DNA of 64,000 bases from Roseateles violae (lineage in GTDB: Bacteria > Pseudomonadota > Gammaproteobacteria > Burkholderiales > Burkholderiaceae_C). The DNA is taken from positions 248,001 to 312,000 of the forward strand of contig NZ_JAUHHC010000006.1 of NCBI RefSeq assembly GCF_030410485.1, given 5' to 3'. Under the pieces are notes generated by a model. It saw nothing but the letters and a program-made list of their open reading frames with translations, ran no database searches and was not told the DNA's origin. Shown here piece after piece: positions 1 to 8,029 of the stretch. Position numbers and translations under genes: made by a program. The first letter of the stretch is position 1. Every line of letters starts with the position of its first letter.

Positions 1-467
1 CTGACCAGGTTGTCGGCACGCTCGAGCGTGTCGACATCGGTGCCCAGCTTGCTGACGAACTTGCTGGCATCGCCGACGCCGCTGGCGCCAAAGACGTCGT
101 AGCTGGCATAGCCGCTGTAGGTGGGTGTGGCGTCTCGTCCCAGCCGCACTTCGCCGAAGCCGCCATGCAGGCTCACGGTCGAGCGGCGGTTCCAGAAGCG
201 CGAGCTGTCCGACGAGCTGCCCGTGTCGGCGTTCAGGCCGCCCTCCAGCCAGAAGCTGGCCTTCAGTCCGCCGCTCAGTTGCTCGGTGCCCCGGATGCCC
301 AGGCGACTCTTCTCCGCACCACCGGAGGCCAGCGAAGTCTGGCTCTCGTCGCCGTTCTTGGTATGGCGCGCGGCCACGTCGACCACGCCGAACAGGGTGA
401 TCTGGGTCTGCGCCTGCGCCAATGCGGACACACCGGCGAGCAGGGCCAGCGCAGCAATCTTCTTCAT
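1..467 (-). CDS. Gram-negative porin, 5' part only (runs off the window)
   Basis: Reads leftwards from an ATG at 467 and is still open at base 1, so about 155 N-terminal residues are visible. The start MKKIAALALLAGVSALAQAQ is a classic signal peptide with cleavage expected after Ala19. It is followed by QITLFGVVD, the opening strand of Burkholderiales trimeric porins, and then glycine-rich beta-strand sequence (SRLGIRGTEQLSGGL, GFGEVRLGRD), as in the porin_4 family. It should form a general diffusion pore in the outer membrane. An AGAGGAAA ribosome site sits 5-6 bases upstream. A 10-bp inverted repeat lies about 110 bp upstream (576-600). The C-terminal strands and the terminal aromatic residue are outside the window. 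Confidence 0.92.
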   Translation of the reverse strand, partial: MKKIAALALLAGVSALAQAQTQITLFGVVDVAARHTKNGDESQTSLASGGAEKSRLGIRGTEQLSGGLKASFWLEGGLNADTGSSSDSSRFWNRRSTVSLHGGFGEVRLGRDATPTYSGYASYDVFGASGVGDASKFVSKLGTDVDTLERADNLV

Positions 468-575
468 AGGTTTCCTCTTGTTGTTTCGGATGTCGAATGC
501 GCCGCATGCCATGTGGATACAGGCTGCGACGACGGAGTCAGCTTAGAAAGCCCGAACCCGCAGCGGAAGGCGCAT

Positions 576-600
576 GAGCACAAGGCCCTCCCTTGTGCTC
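576..600. repeat. 10-bp perfect inverted repeat between porin and sel1-like gene
   Basis: GAGCACAAGG (576-585) and CCTTGTGCTC (591-600) are separated by CCCTC. It lies in the 292-bp gap between two divergent genes, about 110 bp upstream of the porin start. A smaller repeat, CAAGGG-AAAA-CCCTTG, lies at 696-711 in the same gap. No U-tract follows, so an operator or 5'-UTR hairpin is more likely than a terminator. I see no other element in the gap. Confidence 0.45.
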
Positions 601-759
601 GCACGCCCCCCCGTGATCGGTGCGACCCTTGGTCCGCCAGGCCCGCGCGGCCGGCGATGGTTCCGATTTCCGCAATGCCCCGTTCACCGTTTGGGCAAGG
701 GAAAACCCTTGAGCAAGCCTTAAGGTGGCGACCGGCTTGAACAGCAGGTTTTCGAGGAC

Positions 760-2298
760 ATGCAAAGACAGAACATCAGATTGCTCGCGCTGGCACGCAG
801 CGGCGACGCCCAGGCGCGTTGCGAGGTCGGCCGCCGTTTTCTCGCAGGCAGCGACGGCTTCACCCGGCACCTGGCCAGCGGCCTTGAGTACCTCGCCCAT
901 CCGGCGGTGGCCGCGTCGGCGGCGGCGGACCGGATCGTGGCCGAGCACATGAGGCTGGACGAGATCGTGCAAGCGCGCATGCTGCTTGCGCTGGAGCGTG
1001 CGGCCGACGCCGGCTGCAGCATCGCGCAGGCCAAGCTGGCTGCCTGGTGGCTGGCCCGCCACCCGGCCGCGGTGACGGGGACCACGCTGCTGCAGGCGGC
1101 CGCCCGCCAGGGCTGCATTGCCGCACAGGCGGCCCTCGATCCCGGCCTGGCCGGCGCGCTGAAGCCGCGGCTGCAGACGCTCGCGCAGCATGGATTGCTC
1201 GATGCCCATGCCGTGGCCCATGCGGCCGCGCAGCAGGCGCTCGCGGCCCGCGAACTGCAGGCTGCGGCCGGGGCGCTCGCGGCTGCGATCGCACTTGCCG
1301 GCCATGGGTCTGAGGAACTGCCGGCGCTGCTGGTGCGCATGGTCGAGGCCGCGGAAAGCGCGGGCGAGGTGCTTGCAGCGCTGCCGGCCGGCGTCATCGA
1401 GCCGCTGCTGGAAGCCCGCGCCTGCGCCGGCGACCGTGTCGCGGCCCACGCACTGGGCCGCGCGCTGTGCGGCATCGATCTCGGCCGCCTGCCGGCCTGG
1501 GCCATCGCCGAGGGTCGGAACCTGCGCAAGGGCGCTGCCTTGCTGCTGCGTGCCGCGGATGCCGGCTGCGAGGCGGCATGGCTGCAGCTGTACCGGCTCC
1601 ATGCCGACCACCACCACTCGGTGGCCAATCCGCAGATGGCGCGCTTCTTTCTGGAGAAGGCGGCGGCCTGCGGCGTGGCCGAGGCGCAGCGGCGCCTGGG
1701 CGCGCTGCTGCTGCGCGGCGCTTCCACGCTGCCGGAGTCGGAGCAGGCGTTGGGCTGGCTGCATAGCGCCGCTGCACAAGGCGACGAGCATGCGCGCCTG
1801 CTGCTGCGCTCGCTGGTGTTGCCGCTGGAGGGCGATGAGGACGCGGCCGAGGCGGCGATTGCCGCGGTGGCGAATCACGATCAATGGCTGGCCGCGCGTC
1901 TGCGCATCGCGCGTGAGTTCGGCCTCACCAAACTCGAGGCCCTGTGCTTCGATCCCTCATCGGGCCGGCGGCCCTGGGGCCTGGTGGTCGGGAAGAACCC
2001 CTTCATCGCGAAGATCCGCTTGTCGGCGCCGCGCGCGATACCGGCACTCCGGCCGCAGGCGCTGCAGCATCTGCGGGCGGTGGCCGAGCGCTTCTCGCGT
2101 GCGGGTGCCGAGGCGGCCCGCCAGGAAGGCGACCTGCGCCGCCGTTCGCTGAACCAGCGGCGCCTGTTCGCCGCGCTGGGACTGGAGGAAGCGATGTTCT
2201 TCGCGGTCGCCTCGTCGGGGGCACTCGACTCGTTCCGCCTCGGCGGCAAATGGGCCTTCCGCGCGCGGCAGCCGCTGCGCATGGCCTTGGCAGATTGA
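760..2298 (+). CDS. Sel1/TPR-like repeat protein
   Basis: A 512-residue, alanine- and leucine-rich all-helical protein without signal peptide or membrane segment. Sel1-like units can be read several times, for example around residues 268-277 (LLLRAADAGCEAAW), 299-320 (FFLEKAAACGVAEAQRRLGA) and 338-350 (LHSAAAQGDEHAR). The A-A-x-x-G-x-x-x-A spacing is typical of solenoid scaffolds. The last 130 residues leave the repeat pattern and hold no domain I recognise. Sel1 proteins usually bind partner proteins, and none is indicated here. It is transcribed away from the porin; the next gene on the same strand starts about 130 bp later. The ATG at 760 has GAGGA very close upstream, so the start is only moderately sure. 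Confidence 0.75.
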   Translation: MQRQNIRLLALARSGDAQARCEVGRRFLAGSDGFTRHLASGLEYLAHPAVAASAAADRIVAEHMRLDEIVQARMLLALERAADAGCSIAQAKLAAWWLARHPAAVTGTTLLQAAARQGCIAAQAALDPGLAGALKPRLQTLAQHGLLDAHAVAHAAAQQALAARELQAAAGALAAAIALAGHGSEELPALLVRMVEAAESAGEVLAALPAGVIEPLLEARACAGDRVAAHALGRALCGIDLGRLPAWAIAEGRNLRKGAALLLRAADAGCEAAWLQLYRLHADHHHSVANPQMARFFLEKAAACGVAEAQRRLGALLLRGASTLPESEQALGWLHSAAAQGDEHARLLLRSLVLPLEGDEDAAEAAIAAVANHDQWLAARLRIAREFGLTKLEALCFDPSSGRRPWGLVVGKNPFIAKIRLSAPRAIPALRPQALQHLRAVAERFSRAGAEAARQEGDLRRRSLNQRRLFAALGLEEAMFFAVASSGALDSFRLGGKWAFRARQPLRMALAD

Positions 2299-2432
2299 TG
2301 TGGGCCGCAGCCCGCGCACGCCTTGCCCGCCGATCGTCCGATGTGGCGCGGGGACTGCAAGGGCGTGCGCGATATCGCTCAATTGGAGCCCGGTGCACAC
2401 ATCCTTCAGCGGCCATGCGACAGGATCGGTCC

Positions 2433-5036
2433 ATGCTGAATCTTCCCGTGCAAGAGCCGACTTCCGCCCGCCGAACCGAGCGGTCGAATGGGCCGCGGCC
2501 GGCGGTGTATAGCGAGCCGTCCAGCGAAGCGCGCACGAGCGGGCTGGCCCTGCTCACCGTCGCGACGGCGGCGCTGCTGGCCTTTGCTCAGTCCTTGCCG
2601 CTGTCCGAGCTGCGACCACCGCTGCTGGCCAGCCTGCATGTGCTGGTCAAGATGGTTGGCGCGGCCATCGCGCTGGCGATCTCGCTGCTGACCTGGAACA
2701 CCCGCAGGGCCCAGCCGCTCAACTTCGTGATCGCAGGCTTCGGCTTCTTCGCAGTGGCGGTGCTTGCGGCGATGCAGCTGGTGATGGCGCCTGGCATGCC
2801 CGGCTTGGCGGCCGCACATGATGCCAACGCGGCAACGGTGATGCTGCTGAGCACCGATGGCGCGGCCATCGCTGCCTTGCTGGCGGCCGCGCTGGGACCT
2901 GCCCACCCGGGCTCGCCGCGCGCGCTTCGCGCCGGCATCGCCGTCACGGGGATCTGGATCGCGGCCAGCATCGCCCTGGCCCGGGCTGCGCTGCAGTGGG
3001 GCCCCGGGACGGAGCAGGCCGCGGCCTACGCGGAGCTGGCGCTCGCAGCGACCGCCCTGGTGGCCGCGGGCCTGCTGTTCCTTCGCCATCTGCGCGGCGC
3101 GGCCGCCTTCGCCTTGCTGGCCATGGCGGCGCTGCTGCTTGCCATCGGCGTGGCCGGTGGCTCCGGCATGCCGCCGCTGCAGCACGCGGGCGGGATCTTC
3201 AGCGATGGCTACAAGGTGCTCGCCGGCCTGCTTGTGTACCTGGCGCTGTTTCGCAAAGGCGTGCTGCTGCCATGGCACCAGCTGGTCGAATCGGGTCGCG
3301 CGGTGGAGGTGGACCGCCGACGCTACAAACAGCTTTTCGAGAGTGCGCCGGATGGGCTCCTGCTGGTCGATGGGAGCGGGCGCATTCTGCACGCCAACCC
3401 GGCGGCGGCGGCCATGTTCGGCTGGGCGAGCGGCGAACTGACGGGACAGCGGGTCGAGGTGCTGCTGCCTGCAGCGCTGCGGCACGAACACGAGCGGGCA
3501 CGGACGCGCTTTGATGTCAGTCCGCAGGCCCGCCAGATGGGGCGCGGCGGATCGCTCACGGCGGCGCGGCGCGATGGCGGCAGCTTTCCCGTCGAGATCG
3601 CGCTGGTGCCGCAGGAGTTCGGTGACGGGCACAGCACGCTGTGCATCGTGCGCGACGTGACCGAGCGCCGCCAGCTTGAAGAAACATTGATGCGGCAGGC
3701 CCTGCATGATGCGCTGACCGAGCTGCCGAACCGGCGCCACTTTCGCGACAGCGTCACCAAGGCGTTGGCCCACGCCGAGCGTCACGGCGGCACGCTGGCC
3801 CTGGTGTTCATTGATCTCGACAACTTCAAGCAGGTCAACGACAGCTTCGGCCATAGCGAAGGCGATGCCCTGCTGTGCCAGGTCGCGCGCCGGCTCGCCC
3901 AGACTCTGCGTGGCGGCGATCTGCTGGCCCGCATGGGGGGCGACGAGTTCGCCGTGCTGCTGGTCGGCGCCCAGCAGGCTGACGCCGCGGCCGTGGCAGG
4001 CAAGGTCCTGCGTGTGCTGGAGCCCGACTTCGCGCATGGCGGGCAGGCCTTCAAGGTCGGAGCCAGCATCGGCATCACGATGTACCCGACCGACGGACGA
4101 AGCGTCGAGGAGCTGCTGAGCAATGCCGACCTGGCGATGTACCGGGCCAAGCATCGGGGGCGCAACACCTGGTGCTTTTTCGAGCAGCGGATGACGGAAC
4201 GCCTGCGCGAGCGCTCGTCGCTGCAGCGCGAGCTCGCGCATGCGACCAAGAGGGGCCAGTTCGAGCTCGCCTTCCAGCCCCGTGTGCACGCCAGCGACGG
4301 GGCGCTGAGCGGCTACGAGGCCCTGTTGCGCTGGCGGCATCCGCTGCACGGCAACGTGCCTCCGGATGTCTTCATCAGTCTGGCAGAGGAGAGCGGACTG
4401 ATCGTCTCCATCGGCGAGTGGGTGCTGCGCGAGGCCTGCGCGCAGGCCGCCCGCTGGCGCGCGGCCGGCGCTGCGGACCTGACGATGGCCGTCAACGTGT
4501 CGCCCCACCAGCTGCGCCACGCCGGCTTCGCCGCCTGCGTGCAACAGGTGCTGCTCGAGACCGGCTGGCCGGCGCGGCAGCTCGAGCTCGAGATCACGGA
4601 AACCGCGCTGATGGAAGATCCACGCGAGGTGGCCGTACTGCTGCATCGCATCAACGCTTTAGGCGTGCGCTTCGCGATCGACGATTTCGGTACCGGCTAT
4701 TCCTCGCTGGCCTACCTGAAGACCTTTCCGCTGCATCGGCTGAAGGTGGACCGCAGCTTTGTACAGGGCCTGCAGGTCGAGGGCAGCGATCGCGTGATCG
4801 CCGCATCGATCATCGCGCTGGCGCACGCCCTAGGCCTGGAGGTCACGGCCGAAGGCGTCGAAACCGCAGATCAGCGCGACTTCCTGCGTGAGCAGCGGTG
4901 CGACGAATTGCAGGGCTATCTGTTCAGTGCGCCGATCTCGGCCGCGCAATGCGAGGCCTGGCTGACACAGAAAGGCATCCCTTGTCGACAGTCTCTGACA
5001 CCACATTGCCTCCAAGCCACCTATGTCTGCGAATAG
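2433..5036 (+). CDS. Membrane PAS-GGDEF-EAL c-di-GMP enzyme
   Basis: 867 residues from the ATG at 2433, chosen because AGGA lies 7-8 bases upstream. An in-frame ATG at 2415 is possible, and the open frame further up overlaps the previous gene. Residues about 35-255 hold roughly seven hydrophobic segments resembling a MASE3/MASE4-type sensor. A PAS domain spans about 295-415. The GGDEF domain carries an intact GGDEF at 502-506, with the inhibitory-site RxxD at 493-496. The EAL domain has E629-A-L and the other catalytic motifs (VNVSPHQL, EITE, DDFGTGYSS, EGVET). Both the cyclase and phosphodiesterase sites therefore look usable, with net direction set by the sensor. The 3' end overlaps the FNR-type regulator by 14 bp, so the two are translationally linked. 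Confidence 0.93.
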   Translation: MLNLPVQEPTSARRTERSNGPRPAVYSEPSSEARTSGLALLTVATAALLAFAQSLPLSELRPPLLASLHVLVKMVGAAIALAISLLTWNTRRAQPLNFVIAGFGFFAVAVLAAMQLVMAPGMPGLAAAHDANAATVMLLSTDGAAIAALLAAALGPAHPGSPRALRAGIAVTGIWIAASIALARAALQWGPGTEQAAAYAELALAATALVAAGLLFLRHLRGAAAFALLAMAALLLAIGVAGGSGMPPLQHAGGIFSDGYKVLAGLLVYLALFRKGVLLPWHQLVESGRAVEVDRRRYKQLFESAPDGLLLVDGSGRILHANPAAAAMFGWASGELTGQRVEVLLPAALRHEHERARTRFDVSPQARQMGRGGSLTAARRDGGSFPVEIALVPQEFGDGHSTLCIVRDVTERRQLEETLMRQALHDALTELPNRRHFRDSVTKALAHAERHGGTLALVFIDLDNFKQVNDSFGHSEGDALLCQVARRLAQTLRGGDLLARMGGDEFAVLLVGAQQADAAAVAGKVLRVLEPDFAHGGQAFKVGASIGITMYPTDGRSVEELLSNADLAMYRAKHRGRNTWCFFEQRMTERLRERSSLQRELAHATKRGQFELAFQPRVHASDGALSGYEALLRWRHPLHGNVPPDVFISLAEESGLIVSIGEWVLREACAQAARWRAAGAADLTMAVNVSPHQLRHAGFAACVQQVLLETGWPARQLELEITETALMEDPREVAVLLHRINALGVRFAIDDFGTGYSSLAYLKTFPLHRLKVDRSFVQGLQVEGSDRVIAASIIALAHALGLEVTAEGVETADQRDFLREQRCDELQGYLFSAPISAAQCEAWLTQKGIPCRQSLTPHCLQATYVCE

Positions 5037-5709
5037 CTGCGGCGATTGCGCAATCGGCCCGCGCTGCGTGCTCGGACGACTTGAAGAGGCGGAGCGCGCC
5101 CTGGTGGCACCCCATCTACGCGAGCGCATCTTCCATCGCGGCGACGCCCTGCTCGAGGAGGGCAAGGACACGGCCTTCGTGCGCGTCATCAAGCTGGGCA
5201 CCGCCTTTGTTCATCGCCGCGGGCTGGACGGTCGTTCGCGTCCGATCGGCGTCATGGGCCGCGGCCAGGCATTCGGGTTCCTCGGTATGTTCGGCAGCCC
5301 GAATCAGGTCTCCTGCTTCGCCCACACGACGGTTCGCGTCTGCGAGCTTCCCGTCCTCGCCATGCGGGAAATGAGCGCGAGCGTCCCGCAGTTCATGGTC
5401 CATATGACCCGGGCGGTGGTGGAGAACTTTGCCTCGGTGGCCGCCTGGGCAGAAGCCCTGCGGCTGCCGGGCATGGCCAACCAGCTGGCCTATGTCCTGG
5501 TGTTGCTGGGCGACGCGGACAAGTCAGCGGTGGTGGCGCTGCCGAGCCACGCGGCCCTGGCGGAGCTGTTGGGAACCCGGCGCGAATCGATCGCGCGAGC
5601 CCTGCGCACGCTGGAGAGCGAAGGGGGCATCAAGCGCCTCGACCGCAGGCGCTGCGAGTTGGTCCGCAGCGCGCTGCTGGCACGCCTTTCTCCGCATGAA
5701 GTTCCATGA
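5023..5709 (+). CDS. FNR-type [4Fe-4S] Crp/Fnr transcriptional regulator
   Basis: 228 residues. An N-terminal CxxCxxxxxC (Cys6, Cys9, Cys15) matches the spacing of the E. coli FNR cluster ligands. Cys107, in VRVCELP, falls 92 residues after Cys15, where FNR has Cys122 (93 residues after Cys29, in a similar VCEIPF context). A cAMP-binding-like beta-roll follows (about 30-115), then the long dimer helix and a winged helix at about 176-205. Its recognition helix reads RRESIARAL, keeping the E and R of FNR/CRP but with Ala where FNR has the specificity Ser. It is predicted to sense oxygen or NO through an iron-sulphur cluster. It overlaps the upstream c-di-GMP gene and precedes an Aer-like chemoreceptor, which fits redox control. 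No clear FNR box was found nearby. Confidence 0.85.
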   Translation: MSANSCGDCAIGPRCVLGRLEEAERALVAPHLRERIFHRGDALLEEGKDTAFVRVIKLGTAFVHRRGLDGRSRPIGVMGRGQAFGFLGMFGSPNQVSCFAHTTVRVCELPVLAMREMSASVPQFMVHMTRAVVENFASVAAWAEALRLPGMANQLAYVLVLLGDADKSAVVALPSHAALAELLGTRRESIARALRTLESEGGIKRLDRRRCELVRSALLARLSPHEVP

Positions 5710-5730
5710 GGGCCACCGGCGAGGTCCGGG

Positions 5731-5765
5731 GCGGTTCAAACCGCGGCAGGGCGACGCGCCCTGCC
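5731..5765. repeat. Two adjacent perfect hairpins before the Aer-like gene
   Basis: GCGGTT-CA-AACCGC (5731-5744) is followed directly by GGCAGGGCG-ACG-CGCCCTGCC (5745-5765). They fill most of the 85-bp gap between the FNR-type regulator and the chemoreceptor and end 30 bases before its start codon. There is no U-tract. They could attenuate transcription into the chemoreceptor gene, stabilise mRNA or bind a regulator. Confidence 0.5.
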
Positions 5766-5794
5766 AAGGAAAGCAAATAGCAGGAAAGGAAACC

Positions 5795-7363
5795 ATGCGC
5801 ACCACGCAAGCCGTCACGCAGAAAGAGTTCGACTATCCCGACGACGCGACCCTGATGTCGGTCACCGACACGCGAAGCCACATCGGCTACGCCAACGCGG
5901 CGTTTGTTGCCGTCTCCGGTTTCGAGCAGGACGAGATCCTCGGGCAGCCGCACAACATCGTGCGCCATCCCGACATGCCCAAGCAGGCCTTCGCCGATAT
6001 GTGGGCCACCTTGAAGGAGGGCGAGGCCTGGTCCGCGCTGGTGAAGAACCTGCGCAAGAACGGCGATCACTACTGGGTCCGCGCCAACGCCACGCCGGTG
6101 CGCCGGGACGGCCGGCTGCTGGGCTATATGTCGGTACGGACCAAGCCGACCCGCGCCGAAGTCGCTGCCGCCGATGCGCTTTATCGAGACCTCCGCGAGG
6201 GCAGGCTGCGCGGCCGAGCGCTGTACAAGGGCCTGCTCGTTCGCACCGGCATGCTGGGGTGGATGTCGGCGCTCCAGACGATGCCGGTCCGGTGGCGCAT
6301 CCGCTGCGGTTCGCTGGCCGGCTTCGCCTTTGTGCTCGGCAGCTGCGCCGCGGCGGGGCTGGGCATCGGTGCGCTCGGGATCGTGCTTGCATCGGCGACG
6401 CTGGCGGGCTGCGCCGTCAACCTCTGGCTGGAAGCGCAGATCGCCGGGCCACTGGCGACGGTGCTGCGGGTGGCGCAAAGTGCGGCCGCGGGCAATCCGG
6501 AGCGCAGCGCCAGCCTCGACCGCGTGGACGAAATCGGCATGCTGCTGCGCGCGGTCAATCAATCCGCGCTGAACCTGCGCTCTCTGCTCGACGATGTGAG
6601 CAGCCAGGCCAGCGGCGTTCATGCGGGCATCGCGGATATGGCCTTCGGCAACAACGAGCTGAGCGCGAGGACCGAGCAGACCGCCAGCAGCCTGCAGCAG
6701 ACCGCGGCCTCGATGGAACAGCTTGGGGCGACAGTCCGGCAGAACGCCGAAAGCGCCCGGCAGGCCAACCAGCTGGCCCTGGAAGCCTCAGGCATCGCCG
6801 CCAAGGGCGGCGAGCTGGTCGGCCAGGTTGTCGACACGATGAAGGGTATCCACGACAGCTCCAGCAAGATCGCCGAGATCATCGGCGTGATCGACGGCAT
6901 CGCGTTCAGGACCAACATCCTCGCGCTGAACGCGGCGGTTGAAGCGGCGCGCGCCGGTGAGCAGGGGCGCGGCTTCGCCGTCGTGGCCGCCGAGGTGCGC
7001 AGCCTCGCGGGCCGGGCGGCGGAAGCCGCGAAGGACATCAAGCGGCTGATCGAGGACAGCGTCGTGCGCGTCGAGCAGGGAACGGCCCTGGTCAATCAGG
7101 CCGGCGCGACGATGAGCGAGACGCTCAGGTCGATCCGCGGCGTCACGGCGGTCATGGGAGAAATCAGCAGTGCCAGTGCCGAGCAGAGCGCCGGTGTGGC
7201 GCAGGTCGGCATGGCGGTGAGCCAGATGGACCAGGCCACGCAGCAGAATGCCGCGCTGGTGGAGCAGAGTGCGGCGGCTTCCGACAGCCTGCGGCAGCAG
7301 GCGCGCCATCTACTGGCCGCCGTGGCTGCCTTCCGGCAGGACCCGGCAAGGCAGGCGGGCTGA
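5795..7363 (+). CDS. Aer-like PAS methyl-accepting chemotaxis protein
   Basis: 522 residues from the ATG at 5795, preceded by AGGAAAGGA. Residues 15-130 form an Aer-type PAS domain (YANAAFVAVSGF, NIVRHPDMP, DHYWVRANATPV), which in known Aer proteins binds FAD and reports redox state. A hydrophobic hairpin lies at about 170-215, a HAMP-like linker follows, and the MCP signalling domain runs from about 270 to the end. The kinase-contact tip reads IAFRTNILALNAAVEAARAG: Arg replaces the near-invariant Gln after Phe. The chemoreceptor at 32987 in this window has the normal Gln. There is no periplasmic sensor, so it should monitor internal energy or oxygen, in keeping with the FNR-type regulator just upstream. 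The C-terminus lacks a clear CheR-tether pentapeptide. Confidence 0.93.
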   Translation: MRTTQAVTQKEFDYPDDATLMSVTDTRSHIGYANAAFVAVSGFEQDEILGQPHNIVRHPDMPKQAFADMWATLKEGEAWSALVKNLRKNGDHYWVRANATPVRRDGRLLGYMSVRTKPTRAEVAAADALYRDLREGRLRGRALYKGLLVRTGMLGWMSALQTMPVRWRIRCGSLAGFAFVLGSCAAAGLGIGALGIVLASATLAGCAVNLWLEAQIAGPLATVLRVAQSAAAGNPERSASLDRVDEIGMLLRAVNQSALNLRSLLDDVSSQASGVHAGIADMAFGNNELSARTEQTASSLQQTAASMEQLGATVRQNAESARQANQLALEASGIAAKGGELVGQVVDTMKGIHDSSSKIAEIIGVIDGIAFRTNILALNAAVEAARAGEQGRGFAVVAAEVRSLAGRAAEAAKDIKRLIEDSVVRVEQGTALVNQAGATMSETLRSIRGVTAVMGEISSASAEQSAGVAQVGMAVSQMDQATQQNAALVEQSAAASDSLRQQARHLLAAVAAFRQDPARQAG

Positions 7364-7387
7364 GCGCCGTCAGGGCGGCCTTCCGAC

Positions 7388-7936
7388 CTACCGGGATGCC
7401 GGCGCGCTCGCCGCGACCCGTGCCTTCGGCTTGACGGGGAAGCTCTCGAAGACCGCCGCAACCGCCTTTTCGGCCGCCGTGCCCGCGTCGCGCAGCATCT
7501 CGGCGCTGACCCGGCCCTCAGCCGTGCTGTGCCAGACGACGTCGCGGCGGCGCGCATCGATCAGGTCGACCGCCAGACGGCCGAGCCGGTATTCCTCGGT
7601 CACCACCGCCTCCTTGCCGGGAGCATCGGCGGCCGCCGGGCGCAGCCGCTGCCGGTCTTCCAGGACCGCGGCGACGTTCACCAGCAGGTCGGGCGCCGAC
7701 TCGTCCAACACATAGCCGCGGCGCTCCATCTGCAGGCGCGCCGCCGCGATCAGGCGGCGCTCGACCAGCGAGCTGCTGCCGTCAGGCCGGCCCGGCAGGA
7801 CGGCAAAGCTGCGGTAGGCATGGAAGTCCGCATCCGGGTCTTGGATGCGGGACAGCTCGGGCTTGGACGCACAAGCGGCCAGGCCCAGGGTCAGGGCAGT
7901 CAGTCCGAGCAGCAGAGAACGTCGTTTGGAAAACAT
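7388..7936 (-). CDS. DUF4136 lipoprotein
   Basis: 182 residues with a lipoprotein signal peptide (LGLAAC, lipid-bearing Cys22). The mature part follows the DUF4136 pattern: DPDADFHAYRSFAVLPG, then an ERRLIAAARLQMERRGY segment, PDLLVNV, and a YRLGRLAVDLIDARRRDVVW strand near the end. Members are small envelope lipoproteins of unknown role. Ser follows the two residues after Cys22, so outer-membrane sorting is plausible. AAGGAGGAA lies 7 bases before the ATG. It is convergent with the Aer-like gene (24 bp apart) and lies 93 bp downstream of lpxO on the same strand. Confidence 0.85.
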   Translation of the reverse strand: MFSKRRSLLLGLTALTLGLAACASKPELSRIQDPDADFHAYRSFAVLPGRPDGSSSLVERRLIAAARLQMERRGYVLDESAPDLLVNVAAVLEDRQRLRPAAADAPGKEAVVTEEYRLGRLAVDLIDARRRDVVWHSTAEGRVSAEMLRDAGTAAEKAVAAVFESFPVKPKARVAASAPASR

Positions 7937-8029
7937 CTTGGGGTTCCTCCTTGGAATGCCGGCTTGGCCGGCGTGAGCACCGCGTGGCGGTGCGTGTCTT
8001 GCTTGCAGTGATGGACAGGTCCCGGCCGC

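Noticed and set aside
1944-2432. N-terminal extension of the first GGDEF-EAL gene
   Set aside because: It overlaps the Sel1-like gene in another frame and is Arg/Pro-rich without domain. The start at 2433 has a ribosome site.
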